Shown here: positions 18,921-28,917 of the stretch, in pieces
How positions within the stretch are numbered: the stretch's first letter is position 1
Layout of the letters: each line of letters starts with the position of its first letter
Source of the DNA: Alteromonadaceae bacterium
Lineage (GTDB): Bacteria > Pseudomonadota > Gammaproteobacteria > Enterobacterales > Alteromonadaceae
NCBI GenBank assembly: GCA_016765535.1
Contig: JAESPQ010000089.1
Coordinates: 1 to 46,910, forward strand
Length of the DNA stretch: 46,910 bases
Reading direction: 5' to 3'
Position numbers and translations under genes: made by a program
The notes under the pieces: model-generated
What the model saw: only the letters and a program-made list of their open reading frames with translations
What the model was told of the DNA's origin: nothing
Databases searched by the model: none

Positions 18921-19259
18921 TAAAGTCACATTATAATGAAATTATTATTTTTATTTCAATGTATTGAATGTTAAGGTTTATTTGTTGTTTTACCGCCTTG
19001 ATAAAAATAAAAAAAATAAAGAGAGTAAATTAATTGTCAGTTATACTCGACTCTTTGCTAAAGCATAGATATAATTCTGCGTCATAATTTTTAATCAGGA
19101 CATCTTTTTCAAATTACCCGAAACTTAGTGGTTTAATTGCTTAAAGCAAAGATCGCAGGGTTACTATTAGTTAGTTGCTAGCTATTGCCAGTGTGGGTTG
19201 ATTTTAGAATAGATGCGTTATAAAAAAAGCGTAAATGCGCTAAGTTTTGAGGTATATAA
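18921..19259. other. Intergenic region between thiDE and tig
   Basis: About 340 bases without a credible ORF. The left part has a weak A/T hairpin (TGAAAT...ATTTCA, about 18937-18958) that may end the thi transcript. The right part carries the probable tig promoter at 19047-19075 and a 5' leader of about 180 bases. Confidence 0.5.
19047..19075 (+). promoter_or_regulatory. Candidate sigma-70 promoter for tig
   Basis: TCGACT (19047-19052) and a perfect TATAAT (19070-19075) are separated by 17 bases. The spacing and -10 box are ideal; the -35 matches TTGACA in four of six positions. No other gene follows before tig. Confidence 0.45.
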
Positions 19260-20567
19260 ATGCAAGTTTCAGTTGAGACTATTGAAGGTTTGGAACGTCG
19301 TTTAACTATTACAGTTCCTGCCGAAACAGTAAATGTTGAAGTAAAAAATCGTCTTCGTCACATCGCCAAGACCCAACGTATCAATGGTTTTCGTCCTGGT
19401 AAAGTGCCACCGTCAGTGATCCAAAAACGTTTTGGTCAAAGTGTTCGTCAAGAAGTTACGGGTGATTTAATGCAACGTAACTTTGTTGAAGCTATTGTTG
19501 CTGAAAAAATTAATCCAGCAGGTCGTCCTCAATTTGTTGAGAAAAGCGCAGCTAATAGTGAGGCGATTGAATTTGAAGCAACGTTTGAAGTTTACCCAGA
19601 CGTTGAAGTAAAAGATTTAGAGAAAATTGCGGTTGAACGTCCTGTTGTTGAAGTAACTGACAAAGATTTAGATGAAATGTTTGTAACATTACAAAAACAG
19701 CATCAAACGTGGAAAGAAAACAAGCGTAAAACTAAAAAAGGCGATAAGTTAACACTCGACTTTTCTGGTCGCATTGATGGTGAAGAATTTGAAGGCGGTA
19801 AAGCTGAAGATTTTGAACTTGAATTAGGCGCTAGTCGCATGATCCCTGGTTTTGAAACTGACATTGTTGGTATGAAAGTAGGTGAAGAAAAAACTATTAA
19901 AGTAACTTTCCCAGAAGATTACCATGCTGAAAACCTAAAAGGTAAAGAAGCAGAATTTGATATCGTCGTTAAGAAAACTGAAGGTTCAATATTACCAGAA
20001 GTTGACGGAGAATTTGCAAAACTTTTCGGTATTGAAGATGGTGGTGTAGAAGCTTTACGTACGGAAGTACGTAAAAATATGACTCGTGAATTAACCCAAG
20101 CGGTAAAAGCTAAAGTTAAAGAACAAGTTATTGAAGGTTTATTAGCGGCTAATACTGTCGATTTACCTAAAGCATTGGTTGCGCAAGAAGTTGATGTGTT
20201 ACGTCAACAAGCTATGCAACGTTTCCAAGGTCAAATGGATCCTAAAAACATGCCAGAATTACCAGCCGAAATGTTCACTGAACAAGCTGAGCGTCGTGTA
20301 AAAATTGGTTTGTTATTAGGTGAAGTGATCAAAACGAATGAACTTAAAGTTGATGAAGCTAAAGTTGATGAGTTAATTGCATCGGCGGCTTCTGCTTATG
20401 AAGATCCACAAGAAGTGATTAACTATTACCAATCGAATCAAGAATTAAATCAACAAATGCAAAATGTTGCTTTAGAAGAACAAGCCGTTGAATTAATCAC
20501 TGAAAAAGCTAGCGTTAAAGATAAAAAAGCTAACTTTAAAGACATAATGAATCCAGAAGCGAAATAA
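19260..20567 (+). CDS. tig: Trigger factor
   Basis: Trigger factor (435 residues) is the ribosome-bound chaperone and prolyl isomerase that meets nascent chains at the exit tunnel. The ribosome-binding signature GFRPGKVP is at about residues 43-50. The FKBP-type isomerase domain follows at about 160-245 ([20 protein letters not shown]), and the long helical C-terminal arms complete the chaperone cradle. Length is normal. It starts the tig-clpP-clpX-lon-hupB-ppiD block, but the following terminator suggests clpPX are largely transcribed separately. Confidence 0.98.
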   Translation: MQVSVETIEGLERRLTITVPAETVNVEVKNRLRHIAKTQRINGFRPGKVPPSVIQKRFGQSVRQEVTGDLMQRNFVEAIVAEKINPAGRPQFVEKSAANSEAIEFEATFEVYPDVEVKDLEKIAVERPVVEVTDKDLDEMFVTLQKQHQTWKENKRKTKKGDKLTLDFSGRIDGEEFEGGKAEDFELELGASRMIPGFETDIVGMKVGEEKTIKVTFPEDYHAENLKGKEAEFDIVVKKTEGSILPEVDGEFAKLFGIEDGGVEALRTEVRKNMTRELTQAVKAKVKEQVIEGLLAANTVDLPKALVAQEVDVLRQQAMQRFQGQMDPKNMPELPAEMFTEQAERRVKIGLLLGEVIKTNELKVDEAKVDELIASAASAYEDPQEVINYYQSNQELNQQMQNVALEEQAVELITEKASVKDKKANFKDIMNPEAK

Positions 20568-20605
20568 GCTACATCGATTCTTGACATTGCTTTAAGCAAT
20601 GGGTT

Positions 20606-20643
20606 TTAATGGCTTATATGTTTTTCATATAAGCCATTTTTAT
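20606..20643 (+). terminator. Terminator after tig
   Basis: AATGGCTTATATG, a TTTTT loop, and CATATAAGCCATT followed by Ts form a perfect stem of about 13 bp. It lies 40 bases past the tig stop and before clpP. Confidence 0.85.
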
Positions 20644-20773
20644 ATCAGTTAGCTTTATTATTAAATTTTTATTATTAAAAACGTTTACGAGCTAATATTT
20701 TTATCTAGAAATGGTTTTATCTATTAAGGGCTACGGCTAGAGCCAATGGCGTTATTTTAAGAAGGATTATCTG

Positions 20774-21427
20774 TTGATCACATCTCATCAAAATTTATAT
20801 GGTATAACCAATATCTCTACCAATCCATCACCCGAAGCGGCCTTAGTGCCTATGGTGGTAGAACAAACGCCTAAAGGTGAGCGTTCTTACGATATTTATT
20901 CGCGCTTATTAAAAGAGCGGGTTATTTTCTTATGTGGTCAGGTAGAAGATCACATGGCAAATTTAATTGTTGCACAATTATTGTTTTTAGAATCAGAAAG
21001 TCCTGAAAAAGATATTTTTTTATATATTAATTCTCCTGGTGGTTCGGTCACTGCTGGTATGGCTATTTACGATACTATGCAATTTATTAAACCTAATATT
21101 AGTACCGTATGTATAGGTCAAGCAGCGAGCATGGGCGCATTTTTATTATCGGGTGGCGAAAAAGGTAAACGTTATTGTTTACCTAATGCGCGGGTGATGA
21201 TCCATCAACCTTTAGGGGGGTTTCAAGGGCAAGCATCTGATTTTGAAATTCATGCCAAAGAAATTTTGTACATTAAAGAAAAATTAAATCGTTTAATGGC
21301 TAAGCATACTGATAAGCCTTATGAGCAAGTTTCGCAAGATACTGACAGAGATAATTTTTTAAGTGCCGAAAGTGCAGTTGAATATGGTTTAGTTGATGCC
21401 ATATTAGAGAAAAGACTCGATAAATAG
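20774..21427 (+). CDS. clpP: ATP-dependent Clp protease proteolytic subunit ClpP
   Basis: ClpP forms the 14-subunit serine-protease barrel fed by ClpX or ClpA. The triad is visible: S119 (GQAASMG), H144 (MIHQPLGG) and D193 (DTDRDNF), with the spacing of the E. coli enzyme. The start is TTG at 20774, chosen because AAGAAGGA lies at good distance before it and no ATG fits before the conserved [10 protein letters not shown]. The first 20 residues are a short propeptide-like extension. It lies 102 bases before clpX and is probably co-transcribed with it. Confidence 0.97.
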   Translation: MITSHQNLYGITNISTNPSPEAALVPMVVEQTPKGERSYDIYSRLLKERVIFLCGQVEDHMANLIVAQLLFLESESPEKDIFLYINSPGGSVTAGMAIYDTMQFIKPNISTVCIGQAASMGAFLLSGGEKGKRYCLPNARVMIHQPLGGFQGQASDFEIHAKEILYIKEKLNRLMAKHTDKPYEQVSQDTDRDNFLSAESAVEYGLVDAILEKRLDK

Positions 21428-21529
21428 CAGCTAACATTGTTATCTTGAGATTTTGTGAAATACTTAAGGTATTAAAGAGTACTTATTAAGTATGATATTT
21501 TATTTTTGTAAAAAGGTTAGAGGTACCGT

Positions 21530-22807
21530 ATGACCGATATTAAAAAAGGTGACGGTGATAACGGCAAATTGCTGTATTGTTCATTTTGTGGCAAAAGCCA
21601 ACATGAGGTTCGCAAATTAATTGCGGGGCCTTCTGTATTTATATGTGATGAATGTGTCGAGTTATGTAATGATATAATTCGTGAAGAAATTCAAGAGATT
21701 TCGCCAAAGCAAGCAAACGAAAAATTACCATCACCGATGGAAATTCGCGGTGATTTAGACGATTATGTTATCGGTCAAGATCATGCTAAGAAAGTATTAG
21801 CGGTCGCAGTTTATAATCACTACAAACGTTTACGTAATGGTGATGCCCACAATGGCGTAGAATTAAGTAAAAGTAATATTTTATTAATTGGGCCAACAGG
21901 TAGTGGTAAAACTCTATTAGCGCAAACCTTAGCGCGTTTGTTAGATGTACCGTTTACTATGGCTGATGCGACCACGTTAACTGAAGCTGGTTATGTTGGT
22001 GAAGATGTAGAAAATATTATTCAAAAACTACTACAAAAATGTGATTACGATGTTGAAAAAGCACAACGTGGCATTGTTTACATTGATGAAATTGATAAAA
22101 TTTCGCGGAAATCTGAAAATCCATCCATTACGCGTGATGTTTCTGGTGAAGGTGTACAACAAGCACTGTTAAAACTTATTGAAGGCACTATTGCTTCAGT
22201 ACCACCTCAAGGTGGTCGTAAACATCCACAACAAGAGTTTTTACAAGTAGATACGTCAAAGATTTTATTTATTTGTGGTGGTGCTTTTTCTGGTCTTGAT
22301 AAAGTGATTGAGCAAAGATCACATGTTGGTACTGGCATTGGTTTTGGTGCGACAGTAAAAGATAAAGATTCACGAAAATCAATCAGTGAGCATTTTCAAA
22401 ATGTTGAACCACAAGATTTAGTTAAATATGGTTTAATTCCTGAATTTATTGGTCGTTTGCCTGTGGTTGCTACGTTAACTGAATTAGATGAAGAGGCGCT
22501 AATACAAATACTGCAAGAACCTAAAAACGCATTAACAAAACAATTTATCGCATTGTTTGACATGGAAGACATTGAATTAGAATTTAGAAAAGAAGCCCTA
22601 TTAGCGATTGCTCATAAAGCGATGGCTCGTAAAACGGGAGCACGTGGTTTACGTTCTATTGTTGAGTCGGTGTTACTTGATACCATGTATGAATTACCAT
22701 CAATGGAAAATGTTAGTAAAGTCGTGGTAGACGAAGCCGTAATAAAAGGTGAGTCTAAACCAATTATTATTTATGAAAGCCAACAAGATAAAGCAGTTTC
22801 TGAATAA
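21530..22807 (+). CDS. clpX: ATP-dependent Clp protease ATPase subunit ClpX
   Basis: ClpX (425 residues) is the hexameric AAA+ unfoldase that recognises tagged substrates and threads them into ClpP. The N-terminal zinc-binding domain has C17, C20, C39 and C42 (CSFC and CDEC). Walker A is GPTGSGKT at 121-128, Walker B is [10 protein letters not shown] near 182-191, and the pore loop GYVGED and the ClpP-binding IGF-type loop (GIGFGA) are present. Length is standard. It has a terminator 26 bases downstream, so lon is a separate unit. Confidence 0.98.
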   Translation: MTDIKKGDGDNGKLLYCSFCGKSQHEVRKLIAGPSVFICDECVELCNDIIREEIQEISPKQANEKLPSPMEIRGDLDDYVIGQDHAKKVLAVAVYNHYKRLRNGDAHNGVELSKSNILLIGPTGSGKTLLAQTLARLLDVPFTMADATTLTEAGYVGEDVENIIQKLLQKCDYDVEKAQRGIVYIDEIDKISRKSENPSITRDVSGEGVQQALLKLIEGTIASVPPQGGRKHPQQEFLQVDTSKILFICGGAFSGLDKVIEQRSHVGTGIGFGATVKDKDSRKSISEHFQNVEPQDLVKYGLIPEFIGRLPVVATLTELDEEALIQILQEPKNALTKQFIALFDMEDIELEFRKEALLAIAHKAMARKTGARGLRSIVESVLLDTMYELPSMENVSKVVVDEAVIKGESKPIIIYESQQDKAVSE

Positions 22808-22830
22808 GTTTTAGCTATTAAATTCTTGTC

Positions 22831-22869
22831 GCAAAAAAGCCAAAGTAATTAATTGCTTTGGCTTTTTTA
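22831..22869 (+). terminator. Terminator after clpX
   Basis: AAAAAGCCAAAG and CTTTGGCTTTTT pair around TAATTAATTG, giving a 12-bp stem with flanking A- and T-tracts. It separates clpX from the lon promoter. Confidence 0.88.
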
Positions 22870-22891
22870 TTTATTTATTGAATGTTATTAG

Positions 22892-22918
22892 TTGAAAGCC
22901 TTTTTGTTAACCCCATAT
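22892..22918 (+). promoter_or_regulatory. Sigma-32 (RpoH) heat-shock promoter of lon
   Basis: TTGAAA (22892-22897), a 13-base spacer and CCCCATAT (22911-22918) match the sigma-32 consensus (CTTGAAA, 11-16 bases, CCCCATnT) almost perfectly. It lies 57 bases before the lon start. lon is a classical heat-shock gene in E. coli, so a conserved regulon is expected. Confidence 0.85.
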
Positions 22919-22974
22919 AGTTTTATTATGGCTTTTTTTTTGCCTTTCCCCTTTAGATTTTCAAGAGAGTACCT

Positions 22975-25332
22975 ATGTCTATAGAGCAAACGAGTATCGT
23001 TGAAATTCCCGTCTTGGCCTTACGAGATGTCGTTGTCTACCCACAAATGGTGATCCCCTTGTTTGTTGGTCGTGAAAAATCTATTCAAAGCTTAGATTTA
23101 GGGATGGAAAACGATAAACAAATATTTTTAGTGGCACAAAAAGATGCTTCTATTGATGATCCTAATGCTGACGATGTTTATGTTACGGGTACGGTAGCTA
23201 CAATTTTACAAATGCTCAAGTTGCCTGATGGTACGGTAAAGGTATTAGTAGAAGGTGTACAACGCGCACAAGTGAAAAAATTCACTAAGACCGAAGATTA
23301 TTTTGTTGCCGAAATAGAATATTTATATGCTGAGCAAGCGCCTGAAGATACAGTTGAAGTACTGATCCGTTCTGCTATTTCGCAATTTGATGGTTATGTA
23401 AAACTCAATAAAAAAATTCCCCCAGAAGTGTTAACTTCGGTGTCAGGCATTGATGATGCCGAACAACTTGCCGATACTATGGCAGCACATATGCCATTAA
23501 AGTTGGCGGATAAGCAAAAAGTACTTGAAATTAATAATATTGCTGAGCGTTTAGAATATTTAATGGCATTAATGGAAGGTGAAATTGATTTATTACAAGT
23601 AGAGAAAAAAATTCGAACGCGGGTTAAAAAACAAATGGAAAAATCGCAGCGTGATTACTATTTGAATGAGCAAATGAAAGCCATTCAAAAAGAATTAAAC
23701 GATGGTGAAGGTGTTCCTGATGAAGGCGAAGAATACAACAAACGTATTGAAAAAGCACAAATGCCAAGCGAGGCGAAAGAAAAAACTATTGCCGAACTGA
23801 AAAAATTAAAAATGATGTCGCCAATGTCGGCAGAAGCAACCGTACTGCGTAGTTACATTGATTGGATGATCAGTGTGCCGTGGAAAAAACGCAGTAAATT
23901 AAAACGTGATTTAGCACAAGCTGAAAAAGTACTAGAACAAGATCATTACGGCTTAGATAAAGTTAAAGAGCGTATTTTAGAATATTTAGCCGTGCAGCAA
24001 CGTGTTAGCAAACTTAAAGGGCCTATTTTGTGTTTAGTCGGGCCGCCAGGTGTTGGGAAAACCTCATTAGGTCAATCTATTGCCAAATCAACTGGACGTA
24101 AATATGTCCGTATGGCATTAGGTGGTGTACGTGACGAAGCTGAAATTAGAGGCCATCGTCGTACTTATATTGGTTCATTACCAGGTAAAATTATTCAGAA
24201 AATGGCGAAAGCGGGCGTTAAAAACCCATTATTTTTATTAGATGAAATTGATAAAATGGCTGCTGATATGCGTGGCGATCCTGCTTCGGCATTATTAGAA
24301 GTATTAGATCCGGAGCAAAATAATACCTTTAACGATCACTACTTAGAAGTTGATTATGATTTAAGTGATGTGATGTTTGTCGCGACTTCGAATAGCATGA
24401 ATATTCCGGGTCCTTTATTAGATCGTATGGAAGTTATTCGTTTGTCGGGTTATACCGAAGATGAAAAATTCAATATTGCCCGTCGTCATTTAGTTGAAAA
24501 ACAAATAGAACGTAATGGCTTGAAAGCGAAAGAAATCGATATTGATGACAGTGCATTAATGAGCATTATTCGTTATTACACCCGAGAAGCAGGAGTACGT
24601 AGTTTAGAGCGTGAAATTTCTAAGTTGTGCCGTAAAGCCGTTAAAAGGATCTTGTTAGATAAAAAACTAAAAAAGGTTGTTATTAACGAAGATAATATTA
24701 ATGACTTTTTAGGTGTGCAGCGCTTTGATTATGGTAAAGCAGAAAACGAGAATCGTGTTGGTTTAGTGACGGGCTTAGCGTGGACAGAAGTGGGGGGCGA
24801 GTTATTAACTATTGAAACTGCCTCGGTGTTAGGTAAAGGCAAATTAACCTACACTGGTTCGCTGGGTGATGTCATGCAAGAGTCTATTCAAGCGGCAATG
24901 ACGGTGGTGAGAAGTCGCAGCGATAAATTACGCATAAACCCTGATTTTTATGAAAAACGTGATATTCACGTACATGTTCCTGAAGGCGCAACACCTAAAG
25001 ACGGCCCTAGTGCTGGTGTGGGTATGTGTACCGCATTAGTGTCTAGTTTAACGGGGAATCCGGTGCGAGCTGATGTCGCAATGACAGGTGAAATAACCTT
25101 ACGGGGTGAAGTATTAGCGATTGGTGGTTTGAAAGAAAAATTACTTGCTGCTCATCGGGGTGGTATTAAAACGGTGCTTATTCCTAAAGATAATGAGCGT
25201 GATTTAAAAGAAATTCCTGATAACGTGAAAGCCGATCTTGTTATTCATCCTGTGAAATGGATTGATGAAGTATTAGAGCTTGCCTTAGAGCAACCTCCTG
25301 AAAAATGGCAAATAGTAGAAAAATCAGTCTGA
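22975..25332 (+). CDS. lon: ATP-dependent protease Lon (La)
   Basis: Lon (785 residues) degrades damaged and regulatory proteins in the cytosol as a hexamer. Order of domains: the N-terminal LON substrate domain (about 10-205) with coiled coil (about 210-280), an AAA+ module with GPPGVGKT at about 356-363 and FLLDEIDKM, then the LonA protease domain with the catalytic serine S679 in PKDGPSAG and the lysine of the dyad about 43 residues later (GGLKEK). Length and residue numbering match E. coli Lon. It has its own heat-shock promoter upstream and a terminator downstream. Confidence 0.98.
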   Translation: MSIEQTSIVEIPVLALRDVVVYPQMVIPLFVGREKSIQSLDLGMENDKQIFLVAQKDASIDDPNADDVYVTGTVATILQMLKLPDGTVKVLVEGVQRAQVKKFTKTEDYFVAEIEYLYAEQAPEDTVEVLIRSAISQFDGYVKLNKKIPPEVLTSVSGIDDAEQLADTMAAHMPLKLADKQKVLEINNIAERLEYLMALMEGEIDLLQVEKKIRTRVKKQMEKSQRDYYLNEQMKAIQKELNDGEGVPDEGEEYNKRIEKAQMPSEAKEKTIAELKKLKMMSPMSAEATVLRSYIDWMISVPWKKRSKLKRDLAQAEKVLEQDHYGLDKVKERILEYLAVQQRVSKLKGPILCLVGPPGVGKTSLGQSIAKSTGRKYVRMALGGVRDEAEIRGHRRTYIGSLPGKIIQKMAKAGVKNPLFLLDEIDKMAADMRGDPASALLEVLDPEQNNTFNDHYLEVDYDLSDVMFVATSNSMNIPGPLLDRMEVIRLSGYTEDEKFNIARRHLVEKQIERNGLKAKEIDIDDSALMSIIRYYTREAGVRSLEREISKLCRKAVKRILLDKKLKKVVINEDNINDFLGVQRFDYGKAENENRVGLVTGLAWTEVGGELLTIETASVLGKGKLTYTGSLGDVMQESIQAAMTVVRSRSDKLRINPDFYEKRDIHVHVPEGATPKDGPSAGVGMCTALVSSLTGNPVRADVAMTGEITLRGEVLAIGGLKEKLLAAHRGGIKTVLIPKDNERDLKEIPDNVKADLVIHPVKWIDEVLELALEQPPEKWQIVEKSV

Positions 25333-25350
25333 TTTATCATTGAAAAGAGA

Positions 25351-25393
25351 AAAAAAGCGAAATAATTGAAAAAAAACATAAATTTCGCTTTTC
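25351..25393 (+). terminator. Terminator after lon
   Basis: AAAAGCGAAAT (about 25353-25363) and ATTTCGCTTTT (25382-25392) pair across an A-rich 18-base loop. It lies 20 bases beyond the lon stop. Confidence 0.7.
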
Positions 25394-25624
25394 AAACGCT
25401 GAAACTATGATAAGTTAACAACGCTGAATATTGCTTGAACCCTTTACCGTTAAAGGTTACACAAGGAAGAGAGTAAATATAGTTTAAAAAATATAGTTCA
25501 AAATTTTTATATTGATTTCTTTAACACAGCGCTTGATGTTCAAAGTGAAGCTTGTTATAAAGTTTCTCCAGAACGCTAACAATGATGATAGCGCTGAATA
25601 ATAACAAATGAAGGGGAAGACACT

Positions 25625-25900
25625 GTGAATAAGTCTCAACTAATTGAAAAAATCGCAGCAGGTGCTGATATTTCTAAAGCTGCCGCAGGTCGCGCATTAG
25701 ATTCTTTAATCGAATCTGTTACTGAAGAGCTAAAAGACGGTGGTCAAGTAGCGTTAGTTGGTTTTGGTACGTTTTCTGTACGTGATCGTGCAGCCCGTAC
25801 TGGTCGTAATCCACAAACTGGTGCCACTATTGAAATTGCTGCGGCTAAAATCCCAGCATTCAAAGCTGGCAAAGCATTAAAAGATGCTTGTAATGGCTAA
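25625..25900 (+). CDS. hupB: DNA-binding protein HU-beta
   Basis: HU-beta (91 residues) is the small nucleoid protein that bends DNA as a dimer. The family signature [18 protein letters not shown] and the C-terminal [13 protein letters not shown] are present. The start is GTG at 25625, supported by AAGGGGAAG just upstream. It follows lon by about 290 bases of leader, as in many gammaproteobacteria, and is closed by its own terminator, so it is likely an independent and strongly expressed unit. Confidence 0.97.
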   Translation: MNKSQLIEKIAAGADISKAAAGRALDSLIESVTEELKDGGQVALVGFGTFSVRDRAARTGRNPQTGATIEIAAAKIPAFKAGKALKDACNG

Positions 25901-25930
25901 TAGCGTTATTTTATAACGATATAACTAGCC

Positions 25931-25960
25931 TATAAAAAACCACCTAATGGTGGTTTTTTC
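25931..25960 (+). terminator. Terminator after hupB
   Basis: AAAAAACCACC, a TAAT loop and GGTGGTTTTTTC form a compact stem with a T-tract 30 bases past the stop. It could also work on the other strand. Confidence 0.9.
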
Positions 25961-26001
25961 TTTTTAACAAGCCCCAGTTGTATTTTTATTTTCCGCTACG
26001 C

Positions 26002-26030
26002 TTCAAGCGAGCGTTTAATTCTGCTAAAAT
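26002..26030 (+). promoter_or_regulatory. Candidate extended -10 promoter for ppiD
   Basis: TGCTAAAAT (26022-26030) is an extended -10; the hexamer 17 bases before it is TTCAAG, a poor -35. It lies 43 bases before the ppiD start and just behind the hupB terminator. Confidence 0.35.
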
Positions 26031-26072
26031 CGCGCAAATTTATTAAAATAAAATCCTCTACAAGAGATCAAG

Positions 26073-27980
26073 ATGTTAACAAATATTAGAGAAAACTCTC
26101 AAGGTGCTATTGCTAAGATTATTTTAGGATTAGTGATCTTAACGTTTGCTATTGCTGGTGTTGGTAGTTATACCAACAGCGTCGATACTTCCGTTGCTGA
26201 AGTGAATGGCGAAAAAATTTCACAACAAGCCTATAACCAAGCATATCAGGCGCAACGTCGTCGTATGCAACAACAATTTGGTGAAATGTTTGACACCTTA
26301 GCGGCTAATAAAGACTATATGGCTAATTTTCGCAATGGTGTGTTAGATAATTTAATTAATGAAAAATTAATTGACCAAAATGCCAATGATTTAAGTATTC
26401 GAGTCTCTGATCAGCAACTAAAAAAAACTATTCGTAATATGTCTGAATTTCAAATTGATGGCGTATTTGATAATAATCGTTATTTAGCGGTTATTAATCA
26501 GTCTGGTTTTTTTCAGTCGTCTGACTTTAGAGATTACTTACGTACTGAGATTAAACGTCGTCAATTGACTCAAGCCATTGCCAGTACAGAATTTAGTTTA
26601 CCTTACCAAGAAAATTTAGTACAAAAATTGCAAGATCAGCATCGTGATATTCGTGTTGCTAAAATTGCTGCCGAACAGTTTAAGAAAACGGTAAGCGTTT
26701 CAGAAGATGAAATTAAAAGTTATTATCAAGCTAATCAGCATCGTTTTGAAAATAAAGAACAAGTTAAGGTTGATTACATTACTTTAAATGTAAATGATAT
26801 TAGTAAAGGTATTAAGGCGACAGAAAAAGATATTAGCACTTATTATCAAGATAATATTAATAAATATACACAGCCTGAACAACGTCGAATTGCTCATATA
26901 TTAATTGAGTTTGGTGATGATGAAGCTGCCGCGAAGAAAAAAGCTGAAACTATTTTAGCAAAAATAAAACAGGGTGAAGATTTTGCTAAATTAGCAAAAA
27001 CAGACTCAGCCGATACCTTAAGTGGTGAAAGCGGTGGCGATTTAGAATGGTTAGAAAAAGGTGCTATTGATGAAGCGTTTGATAAAGTCGCCTTTGCCTT
27101 AACTAAAGTTGGTCAAGTTAGCGATGTGGTTAAATCTAGTTTTGGATTTCATCTTATCAAATTAACCGATTTAAAAGCTGCCACAGTAAAACCTTTAAGT
27201 GAAGTTCATGACAAAGTTGCAACGAAGTTAGCGAAAGAAAAAGCGCAAGATAAGTTTTTTGAACTACAACAAAAGCTAGCCGAAGTGAGCTATGAAGTAC
27301 CTGATAATTTAGATGATGCGGCTAGTAGCATTAATGGTAAAGTAGTTACTTCTGTTTGGTTAAAACGTAGTGGTAATACAGCACCCTTTGATAATAAAAA
27401 GGTTACAGATGCTGTTTTTTCTGATGTTGTGCTTAAAGAAGGCTTAAATTCAGATGTTGTTGAGGTAAATGATAACCTAGCAATGGTATTACGTTTAAAT
27501 GAGTATCAAGAAGCTAAAGTAAAACCACTGACAGAAGTTAGTGCGCTAATTAGAGCAACTTTAATTACAGATAAAGCCAGTACGCAAGCACAGTTAAAAG
27601 CACAAGAGCTATTAACTGCGCTTAAAACGAATAAAGGCGTTGAAGAGTTATTAACTGAACTTAATACACAATTTGATGTTAAAGCCAATGTTGCCCGTCA
27701 AGGCTCCGCAGTTAATGTTGCAATAAGTAGAGCGGCTTTTGTATTACCACATCCTGTTGAAGGTAAAATTGTTGCTTCAACAATAACCTTAGCCAACGGT
27801 GATTTAGCTGTAGTTGAATTACAAGCAGTAACGGCGGGTAATACCAAAGAAGATACTAACTTAGCTAAACAGTTGGCATCGCAACTAGCGCAGTCAGCTT
27901 ACCAAAATTATATTAATAGTTTAAAAAGCGATGCTAAAATTACTCGTCATACCGTAAAAGCACCAGCGGCAGGTTATTAA
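26073..27980 (+). CDS. ppiD: Periplasmic folding chaperone PpiD (SurA_N / parvulin)
   Basis: PpiD (635 residues) is anchored in the inner membrane by one N-terminal helix (about 12-34, IAKIILGLVILTFAIAGVG) and projects into the periplasm, where it assists folding of proteins leaving the Sec translocon. A SurA_N-like chaperone domain spans about 35-190. The parvulin domain at about 270-368 (AHILIEF, LEWLEKG, FGFHLIKL) is recognisable. The C-terminal part is a further chaperone-like region. The ribosome site AAGAGATC is adequate. It is the last gene of the quality-control block and has its own terminator. Confidence 0.95.
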   Translation: MLTNIRENSQGAIAKIILGLVILTFAIAGVGSYTNSVDTSVAEVNGEKISQQAYNQAYQAQRRRMQQQFGEMFDTLAANKDYMANFRNGVLDNLINEKLIDQNANDLSIRVSDQQLKKTIRNMSEFQIDGVFDNNRYLAVINQSGFFQSSDFRDYLRTEIKRRQLTQAIASTEFSLPYQENLVQKLQDQHRDIRVAKIAAEQFKKTVSVSEDEIKSYYQANQHRFENKEQVKVDYITLNVNDISKGIKATEKDISTYYQDNINKYTQPEQRRIAHILIEFGDDEAAAKKKAETILAKIKQGEDFAKLAKTDSADTLSGESGGDLEWLEKGAIDEAFDKVAFALTKVGQVSDVVKSSFGFHLIKLTDLKAATVKPLSEVHDKVATKLAKEKAQDKFFELQQKLAEVSYEVPDNLDDAASSINGKVVTSVWLKRSGNTAPFDNKKVTDAVFSDVVLKEGLNSDVVEVNDNLAMVLRLNEYQEAKVKPLTEVSALIRATLITDKASTQAQLKAQELLTALKTNKGVEELLTELNTQFDVKANVARQGSAVNVAISRAAFVLPHPVEGKIVASTITLANGDLAVVELQAVTAGNTKEDTNLAKQLASQLAQSAYQNYINSLKSDAKITRHTVKAPAAGY

Positions 27981-28013
27981 TTTTATTTCATAAATAATTG
28001 TTAGTTAAGTAAT

Positions 28014-28045
28014 AAAAAAGGTTGCCTAGGCAACCTTTTTTTGTT
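28014..28045 (+). terminator. Terminator after ppiD, usable both ways
   Basis: AAAAAAGGTTGCC and GGCAACCTTTTTTT form a near-perfect palindrome with a tiny loop. Its A/T tracts on both sides allow it to end ppiD and, on the minus strand, the sap operon beyond the tandem array. Confidence 0.9.
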
Positions 28046-28052
28046 TTATTAA

Positions 28053-28134
28053 GCTAGGAGCTAGGAGCTAGGAGCTAGGAGCTAGGAGCTAGGAGCTAGG
28101 AGCTAGGAGCTAGGAGCTAGGAGCTAGGAGCTAG
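28053..28134. repeat. Perfect heptamer array GCTAGGA x 11.7
   Basis: Eleven exact copies of GCTAGGA plus GCTAG run without a single mismatch for 82 bases. The array begins 7 bases after the ppiD terminator and ends one base before the sapF stop codon (28136-28138). On the minus strand the unit is CTAGCTC, the same as the short array at 1730. Exact identity of all units points to recent slippage expansion or active homogenisation. Copy number may differ between strains or be mis-assembled. Confidence 0.95.
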
Positions 28135-28135
28135 C

Positions 28136-28915
28136 TTAACGTTTGATACGAAAAAACTGACTCATCAATAATTTACGCGTGTAATTGTGCTGTGGGTGCT
28201 TTAACACTTCTTGTGTTTTCCCTGACTCAACAACGTAACCATCATTTAACACAATAATGTTATCGCTAAAATGGCGGACAATACCCAAATTATGAGAAAT
28301 AAGTACATAAGCCAAGCCCATCTTTTGCTGTAAATCTAATAATAAGTTGATCATTTGCGCACGTAGTGAAGGATCAAGTGAGGCTAACGCTTCATCAAGT
28401 ATTATTACTTGCGGTTGTAAAATAATCGCTCTAGCAAGTGATATACGTTGTTTTTGACCACCAGAAAACATATGCGGATAAAAGTTCATATGATCGGCTA
28501 ATAAGCCTACTTGCTGCAATGTCGATCTAATTAATTGGGTACGCTCAAGCGTACTTAAGTCTGTATTTAATAATAAAGGCTCTGCTAATAACTGCGAAAT
28601 GGTTAAATTTGGATTTAAGGTGGTGCCAGAGTCTTGAAATATCATTCGTATATGCTGACAACTTTGCTTAAAATTACCCTTAGTTAGTACTTGTCCATTT
28701 AATTGTATTTTACCTGTAGTAGGCTTTTCTGCTCCCACTAATAATTTGGCTAAGGTTGATTTACCTGAGCCTATTTCACCTACTATGGCTAAAGTTTGAC
28801 AAGTATCTAAAGTAAACGAAATAGGCGCTAGCGCCGTATTAAGTTTACGGTTTCGCCAATAACGTTTATCTTTATAGCTTTTACTTAAATCCGTTACTTG
28901 TAGCAATACAGACAT
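28136..28915 (-). CDS. sapF: Peptide ABC transporter ATP-binding protein SapF
   Basis: SapF (259 residues) is one of two ATPases of the Sap (sensitivity to antimicrobial peptides) ABC system in the inner membrane. Walker A GEIGSGKS lies at about 46-53, the signature FSGGQKQR is canonical, and Walker B is VIILDEAL. The C-terminal H-loop is ISHNLG. It follows sapD with a 2-base gap and is the last gene of sapABCDF; a CTAG-heptamer array starts one base after its stop. In other bacteria SapD is also linked to Trk potassium uptake; this is family knowledge, not shown here. Confidence 0.92.
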   Translation of the reverse strand: MSVLLQVTDLSKSYKDKRYWRNRKLNTALAPISFTLDTCQTLAIVGEIGSGKSTLAKLLVGAEKPTTGKIQLNGQVLTKGNFKQSCQHIRMIFQDSGTTLNPNLTISQLLAEPLLLNTDLSTLERTQLIRSTLQQVGLLADHMNFYPHMFSGGQKQRISLARAIILQPQVIILDEALASLDPSLRAQMINLLLDLQQKMGLAYVLISHNLGIVRHFSDNIIVLNDGYVVESGKTQEVLKHPQHNYTRKLLMSQFFRIKR

Positions 28916-28917
28916 AA

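Noticed and set aside
28053-28134. CRISPR array
   Set aside because: The 82 bases are a pure 7-bp tandem repeat with no spacers, and no cas genes are present.
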